Notes: generated by a model not told the origin, from the sequence alone. A DNA stretch of 64,000 nucleotides from CALAED01 sp035765195 (GCA_035765195.1 DASTYC010000040.1:319407-383406); one strand, 5' to 3'. Shown: positions 18,478 through 26,963, counted from the stretch's first letter. Numbers and translations are program-made.

Positions 18478-19962
18478 ATGACCGAACGGGACGCGCGCGT
18501 CCGCGCCGAGGTGGACGCCGTGGTCGTCGGCGCCGGGCCCAACGGGCTGACGGCCGCGGTCACGCTGGCCCGGGCCGGCCTTTCCGTCCACGTGTACGAG
18601 GCCGCGGCGAGCGTGGGCGGCGGGGCCACCACGGCGGAGCTGACGCTGCCCGGCTTTCGGCATGACGTCTGCTCGGCGGTCCATCCGCTGGGCGCCGGCT
18701 CGCCCGCGCTGCGCGCGATGCCGCTGGACAAGCACGGCCTGACCTGGGTGCAGCCGCCGCTTCCGCTCGCCCATCCGCTCGCCGACGGCACGGCCGCGAC
18801 GCTCAGCCGCTCCGTCGAGGAGACCGCCGCCTCCCTCGGCCCCGACGGCGAGCGGTACCGCCGGCTGGTGCGGCCGTTCATCGGGCGGTGGGACACGCTG
18901 GCCGCCGACGTGCTGCGCGCGCCGCTCGCCGGTCCGCCGCGCGACCCGCTGCTGCTGGCCCGCTTCGGCGTCCGGGCCGCTCCGCCCGCCGCGCTGCTGG
19001 CCAGGCTGTTTCGCGGCGAGCCCGCGCGCGGGCTGCTGGCCGGGCTGGCCGCGCATGCCATGGCGCCGCTCGGCTCGCCCGCCACCGGCGGCATCGCGCT
19101 GTTGTTCGCGCTCGCCGCGCACGAGGTCGGCTGGCCGTTCCCCCGCGGCGGCGCGCAGGCGCTGAGCGACGCGCTGGCCGGCTACCTGGGCGCGCTCGGC
19201 GGCCGCATCGAGACCGGGCGCCTCATCCGCGACCTCGGCGAACTGCCGTCCGCGCGGATCTATCTCCTCGACGTCATGCCCGAACGGCTGGCGGCCATCG
19301 CCGGATCCAGGCTGCCGGCCAGGTACGCGGCCAGGCTGCGCCGCTACCGGCACGGGCCGGCGGCGTTCAAGGTCGACTACGCGCTGTCCGGGCCGGTGCC
19401 GTGGGCGGCCGAGGCGTGCGCCCGCGCCGGCACGGTCCACCTCGGGCCGGCGTACGCCGACATCGACGCCTCGCTGCGCGGCCCGCGGCGCGGGCGGGCG
19501 CCGCGCGACCCGTTCCTCATCGTCTCCCAGCCCAGCGTGTACGACTCGGCGCGGGTGGCCGGCGACGGGCAGGTGCTGTGGGCTTACGGGCACGTCCCGA
19601 ACGGCTGGCGCGGGGATCTCACCGAGGCCATCGAGCGCCGGCTGGAACGCTTCGCCCCCGGCTTCGGCGAGCGGGTCCTGGCCCGCCGCGCGGCCGGCCC
19701 GGCCGAGCTCGAGCACCGCAACCCGAACAACGTGGGGGGCGACATCGCGGGCGGTCGCTGTGACGGGCTGCGGCTGGTGTTCCGGCCCACGGCGGCCCCC
19801 GTCCCGTACGCGACGCCGAACCGGGCGATCTACCTGTGCTCGTCGGCCACTCCCCCGGGGCCGGGCGTCCACGGCATGTGCGGCCGGCACGCGGCGCTGG
19901 TCGCGCTGCGCCGGGTCTTCCCCGCCGCCGCGGCGGCCTTGACGGCGGCGGAGGGCGGGTAA
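18478..19962 (+). CDS. FAD-dependent oxidoreductase, phytoene-desaturase/PYROXD2-like
   Basis: 494 aa. The N-terminal FAD loop is VVVGAGPNGLTAAVTLARAGLSVHVYEA, followed by the desaturase-type VGGGATTAELTLPGFRHDVCSAVHPL. A C-terminal FAD segment, IYLCSSATPPGPGVHGMCG, closes the fold. This subgroup (NAD(P)/FAD-dependent oxidoreductases related to carotenoid desaturases) has no settled substrate. No carotenoid genes are nearby. Its stop is followed six bases later by the lipase-maturation-factor gene, so the two are probably co-transcribed. Confidence 0.8.
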   Translation: MTERDARVRAEVDAVVVGAGPNGLTAAVTLARAGLSVHVYEAAASVGGGATTAELTLPGFRHDVCSAVHPLGAGSPALRAMPLDKHGLTWVQPPLPLAHPLADGTAATLSRSVEETAASLGPDGERYRRLVRPFIGRWDTLAADVLRAPLAGPPRDPLLLARFGVRAAPPAALLARLFRGEPARGLLAGLAAHAMAPLGSPATGGIALLFALAAHEVGWPFPRGGAQALSDALAGYLGALGGRIETGRLIRDLGELPSARIYLLDVMPERLAAIAGSRLPARYAARLRRYRHGPAAFKVDYALSGPVPWAAEACARAGTVHLGPAYADIDASLRGPRRGRAPRDPFLIVSQPSVYDSARVAGDGQVLWAYGHVPNGWRGDLTEAIERRLERFAPGFGERVLARRAAGPAELEHRNPNNVGGDIAGGRCDGLRLVFRPTAAPVPYATPNRAIYLCSSATPPGPGVHGMCGRHAALVALRRVFPAAAAALTAAEGG

Positions 19963-19967
19963 CCGGG

Positions 19968-21407
19968 ATGGAGTGGCTGGCGGCGCCCGGCGACTGGCTC
20001 GGCAGGCTGATGTTCCAGCGCGGGCTGGCCGCGATCTACCTGGTCGCCTTCCTGGCCGCGGCCAACCAGTCCCGCGCCCTGATCGGCGAGCGCGGGCTGA
20101 CCCCGGTGCCGGACTACCTGCGCCGGGTGTCGTTTCGCCAGGCACCCAGCATCTTCCACCTGCACTATTCCGACCGTTTGTGCGTAGCGGTCGCCTGGAC
20201 CGGCGCCGCGCTGTCGGCCGCCGTCGCGGCCGGGCTGGCCGACGTGGTACCGCTCTGGGCCGCGATGGCGCTGTGGGCCGTGCTGTGGGCGCTTTATCTG
20301 TCGATCGTCAATGTGGGGCAGATCTGGTACGGCTTCGGTTGGGAGTCGTTGTTGTGCGAGGCCGGCGTGCTGGCCGTCTTCCTCGGCAACGCCGGCACCG
20401 CGCCGCCCGTGCTGGGGATGTGGCTGTTGCGCTGGCTGCTGTTCCGGCTGGAGTTCGGCGCCGGGCTGATCAAGCTGCGCGGCGACCGGTGCTGGCGCGA
20501 CCTGACCTGCCTGTACCACCACCACGAGACGCAGCCGATGCCCGGGCCGCTGAGCTGGTACTTCCACCGGCTGCCGGGCCCGCTGCACAAGGTGGAGGTC
20601 GCGGCCAGCCACGTCACCCAGCTCGTCGTGCCGTTCGGCCTGTTCGCGCCGCAGCCGTACGCGAGCGTGGCGGCCGCGATCATCATCGTCACCCAGCTGT
20701 GGCTGATCGTGTCGGGGAACTTCTCCTGGCTGAACTGGCTCACCGTCGTCTTGGCCGCCTCGGCGCTGTCGTGGCCGGGGGCGCCGCGGCCGGCGGACCT
20801 CGCCGCGCCGCCGGTGTGGTACGGCGCGATGGTCGTGGCGCTGACGGTCACGGTCGCCGGGCTCAGCTACTGGCCGGTCCGCAACCTGGTGTCGCGGACC
20901 CAGCGCATGAACGCCAGCTTCAACCCGTTCCATCTGGTCAACACCTACGGGGCGTTCGGCGCCGTCACCAAGGCCCGCCACGAGGTGATCGTCGAGGGCA
21001 CCGACGAGCCGGAGATCCGGCCGGACACCGTGTGGCGGGAATACGGCTTCAAGGGCAAGCCCGGCGACCCGCGCCGCCGCCCGCGCCAGGTCGCGCCCTA
21101 CCATCTGCGGCTCGACTGGCTCATGTGGTTCGCGAGCCTGTCGCCGGCGTACGCCCGGGCATGGCTCGTGCCGTTCGCCCGCAAGCTGCTCGAAGGCGAC
21201 CGGGCGACCCTGCGGCTGCTGGGCCGCAATCCCTTCCCCGGCGCCCCGCCCACCTTCGTGCGCGCCCGGCTCCGCGGCTACCGCTTCACCACCTGGGCGG
21301 AACGCCGGGCGACCGGAGCGTGGTGGCAACGCGGTCCGGCCGAGGAGTACCTCGCGCCGCTGCGCCTGGAGCCCGCCGCCCCGGCGCGGCGGGCGGACGC
21401 CGAGTAA
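19968..21407 (+). CDS. Lipase maturation factor family membrane protein
   Basis: 479 aa. The ATG lies 5 bases after the preceding stop; an in-frame extension upstream overlaps that gene and is not used. Several hydrophobic segments (about 9-12) run from residue 20 to 300. The family hallmarks are LLFRLEFGAGLIKLRGDRCWRDLTCLYHHHETQPMPGPLSWY (about residues 150-190) and, in the soluble part, FNPFHLVNTYGAFGAVTKARHEVIVEGTDE. In animals LMF1 assists folding of lipases in the ER; the bacterial role is unknown. Confidence 0.85.
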   Translation: MEWLAAPGDWLGRLMFQRGLAAIYLVAFLAAANQSRALIGERGLTPVPDYLRRVSFRQAPSIFHLHYSDRLCVAVAWTGAALSAAVAAGLADVVPLWAAMALWAVLWALYLSIVNVGQIWYGFGWESLLCEAGVLAVFLGNAGTAPPVLGMWLLRWLLFRLEFGAGLIKLRGDRCWRDLTCLYHHHETQPMPGPLSWYFHRLPGPLHKVEVAASHVTQLVVPFGLFAPQPYASVAAAIIIVTQLWLIVSGNFSWLNWLTVVLAASALSWPGAPRPADLAAPPVWYGAMVVALTVTVAGLSYWPVRNLVSRTQRMNASFNPFHLVNTYGAFGAVTKARHEVIVEGTDEPEIRPDTVWREYGFKGKPGDPRRRPRQVAPYHLRLDWLMWFASLSPAYARAWLVPFARKLLEGDRATLRLLGRNPFPGAPPTFVRARLRGYRFTTWAERRATGAWWQRGPAEEYLAPLRLEPAAPARRADAE

Positions 21408-21422
21408 ACGCGCTCTGCCGGG

Positions 21423-22127
21423 TCAGGCCCCGGGCAGCCGCCGCGCCAGGTCGATCAGATCGGTCGCGGCGACATCGGCGATGTCCGGGGCGGGCCGCGC
21501 GGTGCCGCCGGGACCCCATTCGGCCGGCCGCGACACGTACGCGGTGCGCAGCCCGGCCGCGGCGGCGCCGGCCAGGTCCTCCGGGTGGCAGGCGACGAGC
21601 ATCACCTGGTCCGGCGGCAGCTCGAGCAGCCGCGCGGCGGTGAGGTACACGCTCGGGTCGGGCTTGTAGGTGCCGGCGAGCTCGGCGGAGATGATCACGT
21701 CGAACCGCATGCCGCCGTGCCGGGCCAGGTCCACCAGCATCCGCATGTGGCCGTTGGACAACGTGCCGGTGATGAAGCGGGCGCCGAGGCCGGCGAGCCC
21801 CGCGACGGTGTCGGGCCAGGGCTCGAGCCGGTGCCATTCGGCGACCAGCCGTTCCCGGTCGGGCGCGGCCAGGTCCAGGTCGAGCTCCGCCAGCACGTCG
21901 GCGAGGGTTCCGCGATGGAGCTCGTCGAAGTTGCACCATGACCGGGCGCCGGACCGGACGGTGTCCATCGCCGGCCGGTATCGGCGGCGCCATGAGGTGG
22001 CGAGCCGATCGCCGTCGACGGGCACGGACCGCTCGGCGCCGATGCGCTCGGCCAGCCGCTTGATGGGGGTGTACCAGTCGACGAGCGTGCCGAACACGTC
22101 GAAGACCAATGCCTGCGCGGCGACCAT
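21423..22127 (-). CDS. HAD hydrolase, haloacid dehalogenase type II
   Basis: 234 aa. Motif I is FDVFGTLVDWYTP with nucleophile Asp10, motif II LSNGH, motif III Lys in GTYKPDPSVY, and motif IV in VACHPEDLAGAAAAGLRTAYVSR. The DVFGT...DW and SNGH pattern fits L-2-haloacid dehalogenases, though many such proteins act on other 2-substituted acids or phosphates. It converges with the lipase maturation factor gene. Confidence 0.85.
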   Translation of the reverse strand: MVAAQALVFDVFGTLVDWYTPIKRLAERIGAERSVPVDGDRLATSWRRRYRPAMDTVRSGARSWCNFDELHRGTLADVLAELDLDLAAPDRERLVAEWHRLEPWPDTVAGLAGLGARFITGTLSNGHMRMLVDLARHGGMRFDVIISAELAGTYKPDPSVYLTAARLLELPPDQVMLVACHPEDLAGAAAAGLRTAYVSRPAEWGPGGTARPAPDIADVAATDLIDLARRLPGA

Positions 22128-22210
22128 GATGGATCACTCCGTTTCGCGTCCGGGTCCAGACTCTATCGGCGCTGATCCGCGTCGGCTCGCCCCGATCCGG
22201 GTGCTCGCGG

Positions 22211-22235
22211 GCATGGCCGCGCCCGGGCGGGGTAG
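22211..22235 (+). promoter_or_regulatory. SigB/F-type promoter, GCAT-N15-GGGTAG
   Basis: Matches the GNNT-N14/16-GGGTA class recognised by SigB/SigF-family sigma factors, 49 bases before the CBS-domain gene. The -10 context GGGTAGGGCCG is shared with the promoter of the second CBS gene. Confidence 0.6.
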
Positions 22236-22283
22236 GGCCGCCCGTGCATGATCGCAGTGGAGACGGAAAGGAGCGCTCCCTTC

Positions 22284-22703
22284 ATGGCGCACAAGGCACG
22301 CGAGGTGATGACACCCGCGCCCGTCGCGCTGCCGGCGGACACGCCGCTGACCGAGGCGGCCGTACGAATGCGCGACCAGGGCATCGGCACCGTGCTGGTC
22401 TACCAGGACGGCAGGCTGTGCGGGGTTGTCACCGATCGTGACATCGTCGTGCGGGCGATCGCGGCGGACAGGAGCCCGGCGTTGACCACGCTGGGCGCCA
22501 TCTGCAGCGACCGGCTCGTCACGATCGGCCCGGACGAGACGACGGGTACAGCGGTCAAGCTGATGCGCGACCACGCCATCCGGCGGATTCCCGTCGTCGA
22601 GGACGGGCAGGCCATCGGGATCTTGTCGCTCGGCGACCTGGCCCTCGAGCGAGACGACAGGTCCGCGCTGGCCGACGTCAGCGCCGCGCCGCCGAACGTC
22701 TGA
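22284..22703 (+). CDS. CBS-domain pair protein (copy 1)
   Basis: 139 aa consisting of two CBS repeats (about residues 8-60 and 75-128), a Bateman module that senses adenosine nucleotides or binds partners. The opening is REVMTPAPVALPADTPLTEAA, and VVTDRDIVVRAIA and IGILSLGDLALERDDRSALADVSAAPPN are shared with the second copy. The start was chosen at the ATG following GAAAGGAG. Paralogue of the gene at 26.4 kb; similar proteins are stress- and dormancy-induced in mycobacteria. Confidence 0.85.
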   Translation: MAHKAREVMTPAPVALPADTPLTEAAVRMRDQGIGTVLVYQDGRLCGVVTDRDIVVRAIAADRSPALTTLGAICSDRLVTIGPDETTGTAVKLMRDHAIRRIPVVEDGQAIGILSLGDLALERDDRSALADVSAAPPNV

Positions 22704-22869
22704 ATCCGGCCGACGCAGAACAGGCCGAGCATGACCGGGCGTCGGCCTCGGCCGGCATCAGCGAGTGCATCGCGGACTTCCGCGCGCCCGCGGTGGTCTC
22801 GATACGGGTCCGCCGATGGCGGCGCCAGTCCGGCAGGCCCGCGCCCAGCGGCATCACCACGCGCTTCAT
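22678..22869 (-). CDS. Doubtful small ORF in the 22704-22905 gap
   Basis: 63 codons read from an ATG with an excellent AGGAGGG site 8 bases upstream. The protein is Arg/Ala/Ser-rich, resembles nothing I know, and overlaps the end of the CBS gene. The apparent ribosome binding site is part of a SigB-type promoter read on the other strand. Probably not a gene. Confidence 0.2.
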   Translation of the reverse strand: MKRVVMPLGAGLPDWRRHRRTRIETTAGARKSAMHSLMPAEADARSCSACSASAGFRRSAARR

Positions 22870-22872
22870 CGG

Positions 22873-22896
22873 GTTTCCCTCCTATGTGCCGGGTAG
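22873..22896 (+). promoter_or_regulatory. SigB/F-type promoter, GTTT-N14-GGGTAG
   Basis: Strong match to the SigB/F consensus. The -10 ends 9 bases before the GTG of the ABM-domain gene, so initiation would fall almost at the start codon. Confidence 0.7.
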
Positions 22897-22905
22897 TCCA
22901 CCGGC

Positions 22906-23451
22906 GTGGTCTCGACACGTCTTGAACCCGTGACCGTGGTGTTCACCTGGGATGTCGCCAAGGGCCGTGAGGCCGAGTTCGAGCGGTGGGCGCACGGCGT
23001 CACCGCCGAGGCGTCCCGCTTCCCCGGCCATCTCGGCGCCACCTGGCTGCGCCCCGAGGGGAAGGACCGCCGCTACCACACGGTGCTGCGGTTCTCCGAC
23101 GGCGCGCGGCTGTCCGCGTGGCTCGAGTCGCCCGAGCGGGCGCGGTGGATCGACCGACTCGACGGCCTCGCGGAGGAGGACCGGACGCATACGACGGGCA
23201 TGGAGACGTGGTTCAGCCTGCCCGACCGCTCGGTGTCGGCGCCTCCGCGCTGGAAGATGGCCCTGGTCACCTTCGCCGGTGTCTACCCGCTGAGCCTGGT
23301 CCTGCAGGTGACCGCGGTCCCGGTGGCCGAGAGCTGGCCGCTGCCGGTGCGATCCGCCGTGTTCCCCATCGCGCTGGTGCCGCTGCTCACGTACGTGGTC
23401 ATGCCGGCCCTGAGCCGGCTGTTGCGGCGCTGGCTCTACAACGGTCAGTGA
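22906..23451 (+). CDS. Antibiotic-biosynthesis-monooxygenase-like domain with C-terminal membrane anchor
   Basis: 181 aa. Residues 8-105 form an ABM-type ferredoxin-like fold (VVFTWDVAKGREAEFERWAHGVTAEASRFPGHLGATWLRPEG and a later YHTVLRFSD strand). Residues 118-170 hold two membrane helices. ABM proteins range from quinone monooxygenases to heme-degrading enzymes, and the membrane-linked kind is common in actinobacteria without assigned function. No ribosome binding site precedes the GTG, in keeping with the leaderless layout of its promoter. Confidence 0.75.
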   Translation: MVSTRLEPVTVVFTWDVAKGREAEFERWAHGVTAEASRFPGHLGATWLRPEGKDRRYHTVLRFSDGARLSAWLESPERARWIDRLDGLAEEDRTHTTGMETWFSLPDRSVSAPPRWKMALVTFAGVYPLSLVLQVTAVPVAESWPLPVRSAVFPIALVPLLTYVVMPALSRLLRRWLYNGQ

Positions 23452-23459
23452 GGGCCCGC

Positions 23460-24677
23460 TCATCCGGCCGGTTCGAGTACGACCTTGGTCCATCCGGGCT
23501 CCGCGCGGTCGAACGCCTCGTAGGCCTCCATCGCCGACGGCAGCGGCTCTTGCTGGGTGAGGATCGTGGTCGGGTCGGCCGTGCCCGCGGCGATCCGGCC
23601 GAGCAGCCCCGGCACGTACCGGCGGTGGTTGCAGTTGCCGGCCTGGATGGTCAGGTTGCGGTTCAGCGCGACGCCGAGCGGGAAGCTCATGTGCTGCGGC
23701 GGGTAGACGCCGACGATGCCGATCGTCCCCGCCTTGGCCACCATCTCGACCGCCCAGCGCAGTGCCTGGCTGGGGGCGTCGCCCGGTGCCCACCGCGACC
23801 CTTGGATGTTGGTCCGCGGGGCCGCCTCCGCGCGTTCGCGCTCGAACGCCTCGGCGGTGGCTTCGGGGATGCCGTGCGCGGCCGGGCCCCCGGTGGGCCG
23901 CTGGGCGTCGACGCCCACCGCCTCGATCACCCGGTCGGCGCCGATGCCGCCGGTGAGCTCCTCCACCACCTTGACGGGGTCCTCGGCGTTGAAGTCGATG
24001 GTCTCCGCGTTCTGCAGCCGCGCGGTCTCCAGCCGGTCGGCGTTGCCGTCGACGATGAGCACGCGGCCGGCCCCCTGGAGGCGGGCCGACAGCACCGCGA
24101 GCTGCCCGACCGGACCGGCGCCGAGCACCACCACGACGTCGCCGTCGCCGACCTCGGCGAGCCGGGCGCCGAACCACGCCGTCGGGAAGATGTCGCTGAC
24201 CATCAGCGCCTGCTCGTCGCTCACGCCGGGCGGGATCGGGACCAGGTTGGTGTGCGCGAACGGCACCCGGGCGTACTCGGCCTGCAGCCCGTCGAAGGGG
24301 CCCGTCGACTCCGGCCCGCCGTAGAAGGCGGTCCCGGCGTCGCGGCCGTTCGGGTTGGCCATGTCGCATTGGGCGTAGTAGCCGGCGCGGCAGTAGACGC
24401 AGCGTCCGCAGGCGATCGTGGACGGGATGACGACCCGGTCGCCGACGGAGAAGTTCCGGACCTCGGGCCCCAGCGCCTCGACGGTGCCGACGGCCTCGTG
24501 GCCCAAGATCGTGCCCGGTCGCATCCCCGGCATCGAACCCCGCACGAAGTGCAGGTCGGTGCCGCAGATCGCGCTGGCGGTGATCCGCACGATCGCGTCC
24601 GTCGGCTCGCCCAAGGTGGGATCGGGCACGTCGTCCAGGCTGATGTTCCCCACGCCGTGCCAGACAACGGCCTTCAT
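23460..24677 (-). CDS. Zinc-dependent alcohol dehydrogenase, formaldehyde-dehydrogenase-like
   Basis: 405 aa medium-chain dehydrogenase. Catalytic zinc ligands are visible in ASAICGTDLH and ILGHEAVGTVE; the structural zinc site is CGRCVYCRAGYYAQC. The NAD loop is VVVLGAGPVGQLAV. The extended middle region (VGVDAQRPTGGPAAHG...NIQGSRWAPGDAPSQALRWAVEMV) is typical of the glutathione-independent formaldehyde dehydrogenase/FdhA-like branch. Substrate cannot be fixed from sequence. A weak SigB-like element, GCGT-N15-GGGTCC, lies upstream at 24717-24741. Confidence 0.88.
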   Translation of the reverse strand: MKAVVWHGVGNISLDDVPDPTLGEPTDAIVRITASAICGTDLHFVRGSMPGMRPGTILGHEAVGTVEALGPEVRNFSVGDRVVIPSTIACGRCVYCRAGYYAQCDMANPNGRDAGTAFYGGPESTGPFDGLQAEYARVPFAHTNLVPIPPGVSDEQALMVSDIFPTAWFGARLAEVGDGDVVVVLGAGPVGQLAVLSARLQGAGRVLIVDGNADRLETARLQNAETIDFNAEDPVKVVEELTGGIGADRVIEAVGVDAQRPTGGPAAHGIPEATAEAFERERAEAAPRTNIQGSRWAPGDAPSQALRWAVEMVAKAGTIGIVGVYPPQHMSFPLGVALNRNLTIQAGNCNHRRYVPGLLGRIAAGTADPTTILTQQEPLPSAMEAYEAFDRAEPGWTKVVLEPAG

Positions 24678-24816
24678 CGCGCAAAACCCCTTTCCGCGGA
24701 TCCGTCTTCCCCGGACGGACCCTGTGAGGACGACTGGACGCTCCCCCTTCCCGTCACAGACCGTTCGACACCTGCGATGACTCCTCCGGCGCGAAGGACG
24801 CAGACCTTGAACATGT

Positions 24817-24841
24817 GTTTTGTCGCGTTTTGCCTGGGCAC
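24817..24841 (+). promoter_or_regulatory. SigB/F-type promoter variant, GTTT-N15-GGGCAC
   Basis: Differs from GTTT-N15-GGGTAC only by C at the fourth -10 position. The same GGGCAC variant recurs with correct spacing before the small hydrophobic-protein, GlsB-like and dps genes. Confidence 0.5.
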
Positions 24842-24876
24842 TGGGCGGGGGTTAGGGATGCAGAACGGAGGAAGTC

Positions 24877-25527
24877 ATGTCTCCCGGAATCATCGCCTTG
24901 ATCGTCGTCGTGATCATCGCTCTGGTGGTCGCGGCGCTCGCCTTCGCCCGGCCGCAGCTGCGGCGGCAACGCCTGCGAATGCGGTTCGGTCCCGAATATG
25001 ACCATGCCGTACGGGCGCACCACAGTCACGAAGAGGCCGAACGCGAGCTGCTGGCCCGCGAGGAGCGCCACCGCAAGCTGAACCCGCGGCCGCTCGCCCC
25101 GGAGGCGCGCGAGCGCTACCGCGCCGAGTGGACGGCCATTCAGGAACGCTTCGTGGACGACCCGCGCGCCGCCACCGGCGAGGCCGAACGGCTGATCGCC
25201 TCGATCATGACCGACCAGGGATACCCGGACGAGGGCCACGAGCAGCGGCTCGCGGACCTCTCCGTCGGCCGCACCCGCGCGGTCGGCCACTACCGACACG
25301 CCCGCGAGATCGGTTCCCGGGCCGCCGCCGACGGCGCGTCGACCGAGGACCTCAGGCAGGCCCTGATGCACTACCGCGCCGTGTTCGACGATCTGCTCGA
25401 CGGCCGCTCCGGCAACCGCTCCGGCAACGGGTCCGGCGGCCGGCAGGCCGGCCGGTGGGGCGCCCGCGGCCGCGCCGCGGACACGGACACGGACGAGACC
25501 AGGAACGAAACGGTAGGGGGCCGATGA
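24877..25527 (+). CDS. Membrane-anchored FVDDP-domain protein of unknown function
   Basis: 216 aa, ATG with GGAGGA upstream. Residues 5-24 are a single N-terminal membrane helix. The rest is charged and helical, with a block RYRAEWTAIQERFVDDPRAAT...AERLIASIM (about residues 85-115) that recurs in the next gene as FRRRWDAIKASFVDDPQEAVRRAERL. A Ser/Gly/Asn-rich C-terminal stretch follows. No catalytic motif recognised. The stop overlaps the following ATG (ATGA), so the two paralogues are made together. Confidence 0.75.
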   Translation: MSPGIIALIVVVIIALVVAALAFARPQLRRQRLRMRFGPEYDHAVRAHHSHEEAERELLAREERHRKLNPRPLAPEARERYRAEWTAIQERFVDDPRAATGEAERLIASIMTDQGYPDEGHEQRLADLSVGRTRAVGHYRHAREIGSRAAADGASTEDLRQALMHYRAVFDDLLDGRSGNRSGNGSGGRQAGRWGARGRAADTDTDETRNETVGGR

Positions 25528-25949
25528 TGTCGACCGACCAGCACGGCGGCCCGGCCCGCCAGTGGCCCGGCCCGCCGCCCGCCGCGGAACGCAAGGCCGC
25601 CGAGGTGGAAGACGACTTCGCCCGCGACGACGCGAAGACCGCGCCGGACGCCGATACCTCAGACGTGCCGGCGACGCTGCTCGAGCCGGACCACACCGAG
25701 GAGTTCCGGCGGCGCTGGGACGCCATCAAGGCGTCGTTCGTCGACGACCCGCAAGAGGCCGTCCGGCGCGCCGAGCGGCTCGCGGAAGAGGTCGTCACCG
25801 AGGTCGCGCGCACGGTGGACGCCCGCCGACGCGACCTGATCGAGCGTCGCGAAGGCATCGGCGACCAGGACGACAAGAGCCGTACGGAGCGGCTGCGGGT
25901 CGTGCTGCACGGCTACCGCGGCGTCCTGGACCCCGTGCTGCGGCGGTGA
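25524..25949 (+). CDS. Soluble FVDDP-domain paralogue
   Basis: 141 aa. Starts in the ATGA overlap with the previous gene. The N-terminal 50 residues are Pro/Ala/Asp-rich and probably disordered. The FVDDP block follows (about 63-95), then a helix ending RVVLHGYRGVLDPVLRR, which parallels DLRQALMHYRAVFDDLLDG of the membrane partner. A duplication in which one copy kept a membrane anchor is the simplest reading. Function unknown. Confidence 0.72.
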   Translation: MMSTDQHGGPARQWPGPPPAAERKAAEVEDDFARDDAKTAPDADTSDVPATLLEPDHTEEFRRRWDAIKASFVDDPQEAVRRAERLAEEVVTEVARTVDARRRDLIERREGIGDQDDKSRTERLRVVLHGYRGVLDPVLRR

Positions 25950-25962
25950 CCAGATCCGGCTG

Positions 25963-25986
25963 GTTTGACGCGCGTCCTGCGGGCAC
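25963..25986 (+). promoter_or_regulatory. SigB/F-type promoter variant, GTTT-N14-GGGCAC
   Basis: Lies 34 bases before the small hydrophobic-protein gene. Same -10 variant as the promoter at 24817. Confidence 0.55.
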
Positions 25987-26019
25987 TACAAGGGCGGCCG
26001 ACAGAAAAGGAGACTCGCG

Positions 26020-26193
26020 ATGGCTGTTCTCATCGCTGTTCTGTTGCTCGCGCTCATTCTTGGCGGTCTCGGATTCGCCGTGAAGGCGCTATGGATCGTG
26101 GCGCTCATCGTGTTGGTGCTGTGGCTGCTCGGATTCGTGTTCCGGAGCGGCGGCACCGTGGGCGGTCCGCGACGGCGCTGGTATCGCTGGTAA
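26020..26193 (+). CDS. Small hydrophobic membrane protein (57 aa)
   Basis: 57 aa, ATG preceded by AAAAGGAG. Two closely spaced hydrophobic segments (residues 2-20 and 23-41) are followed by a basic tail ending RRRWYRW. Very short proteins of this kind, annotated only as hydrophobic protein, are common in actinomycetes and often stress-induced. Confidence 0.8.
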   Translation: MAVLIAVLLLALILGGLGFAVKALWIVALIVLVLWLLGFVFRSGGTVGGPRRRWYRW

Positions 26194-26325
26194 CCCGGGC
26201 CACGAGCACACTGACCGTGCGCGGCGGCCGGTCGCGCACGGTCAGTGCCGTGCCGGGGAAAATTCGCTTCGTAGCGGTGGGATATCAACGCCTTGCCATT
26301 CGCGCAGGCGAATGGCCGATGAGGT

Positions 26326-26350
26326 GAATGACCCGCCGGTCGCCGGGTAG
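26326..26350 (+). promoter_or_regulatory. SigB/F-type promoter, GAAT-N15-GGGTAG
   Basis: Precedes CBS copy 2 by 46 bases. Spacing and GGGTAGGGCCG context are the same as upstream of CBS copy 1. Confidence 0.6.
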
Positions 26351-26396
26351 GGCCGGACTCGTCGGAAGGATAAATCGAGTAGCGAGGAGCGAAAAG

Positions 26397-26816
26397 ATGG
26401 CCACGAAAGTGCGCGATATCATGACCGGCTCGCCGACCTCGGTATCGCCGGATCTCGACCTCGCCACAGTGGCGCGGACGATGCGCGATGAGGACATCGG
26501 CAACGTTCTCGTGGTCGACGGCGACGACCTGCAGGGCGTCGTGACCGACCGCGACCTCGTCGTCCGCGGTCTCGCGAGCGGCCTGGACCCGAGCACCACC
26601 AAGGTCGGCGGCATCTGCAGCACCGTGACCGCGACCGTCGGACCCGACGACGACCTCGACAAGGCGGTCCGGCTCATGCGCGATCGCGCCGTTCGCCGGC
26701 TGCCCGTCCTCGAGAACGGTCACGCCGTCGGCATCATCTCGCTCGGCGACCTGGCCCTCGAGAAGGACGCCCGCTCGGCGCTGGCGGACATCAGCGCGGC
26801 CAGGCCCAATCAGTGA
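26397..26816 (+). CDS. CBS-domain pair protein (copy 2)
   Basis: 139 aa, exactly the length of copy 1, with GAGGAG upstream of the ATG. Two CBS repeats: VRDIMTGSPTSVSPDLDLATVARTMRDEDIGNVLVVDG and the second ending HAVGIISLGDLALEKDARSALADISAARPN. Colinear with copy 1 throughout, including the shared C-terminal SLGDLALE..ARSALAD.SAA.PN. The paired copies may form hetero-oligomers; there is no direct evidence for that here. Confidence 0.85.
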   Translation: MATKVRDIMTGSPTSVSPDLDLATVARTMRDEDIGNVLVVDGDDLQGVVTDRDLVVRGLASGLDPSTTKVGGICSTVTATVGPDDDLDKAVRLMRDRAVRRLPVLENGHAVGIISLGDLALEKDARSALADISAARPNQ

Positions 26817-26963
26817 GCCGGCCGCGCCTGTCATACCGACCAGGCCGCGAAAGTGAATGAACTGAACTGAACATCGCGCCGGGCGCACCGCCCGGCCCAG
26901 ATCGTTCGCGCCGCCGGACCGAGCTTTCGGTCGAGGCGGCGCGTTCCATGGATTGCCGCGATT

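Noticed and set aside
22678..22869. Small minus-strand gene with a strong ribosome binding site
   Set aside because: The apparent site is part of a plus-strand promoter, and the protein is Arg/Ser/Ala-rich without recognisable features; kept only as a doubtful entry.
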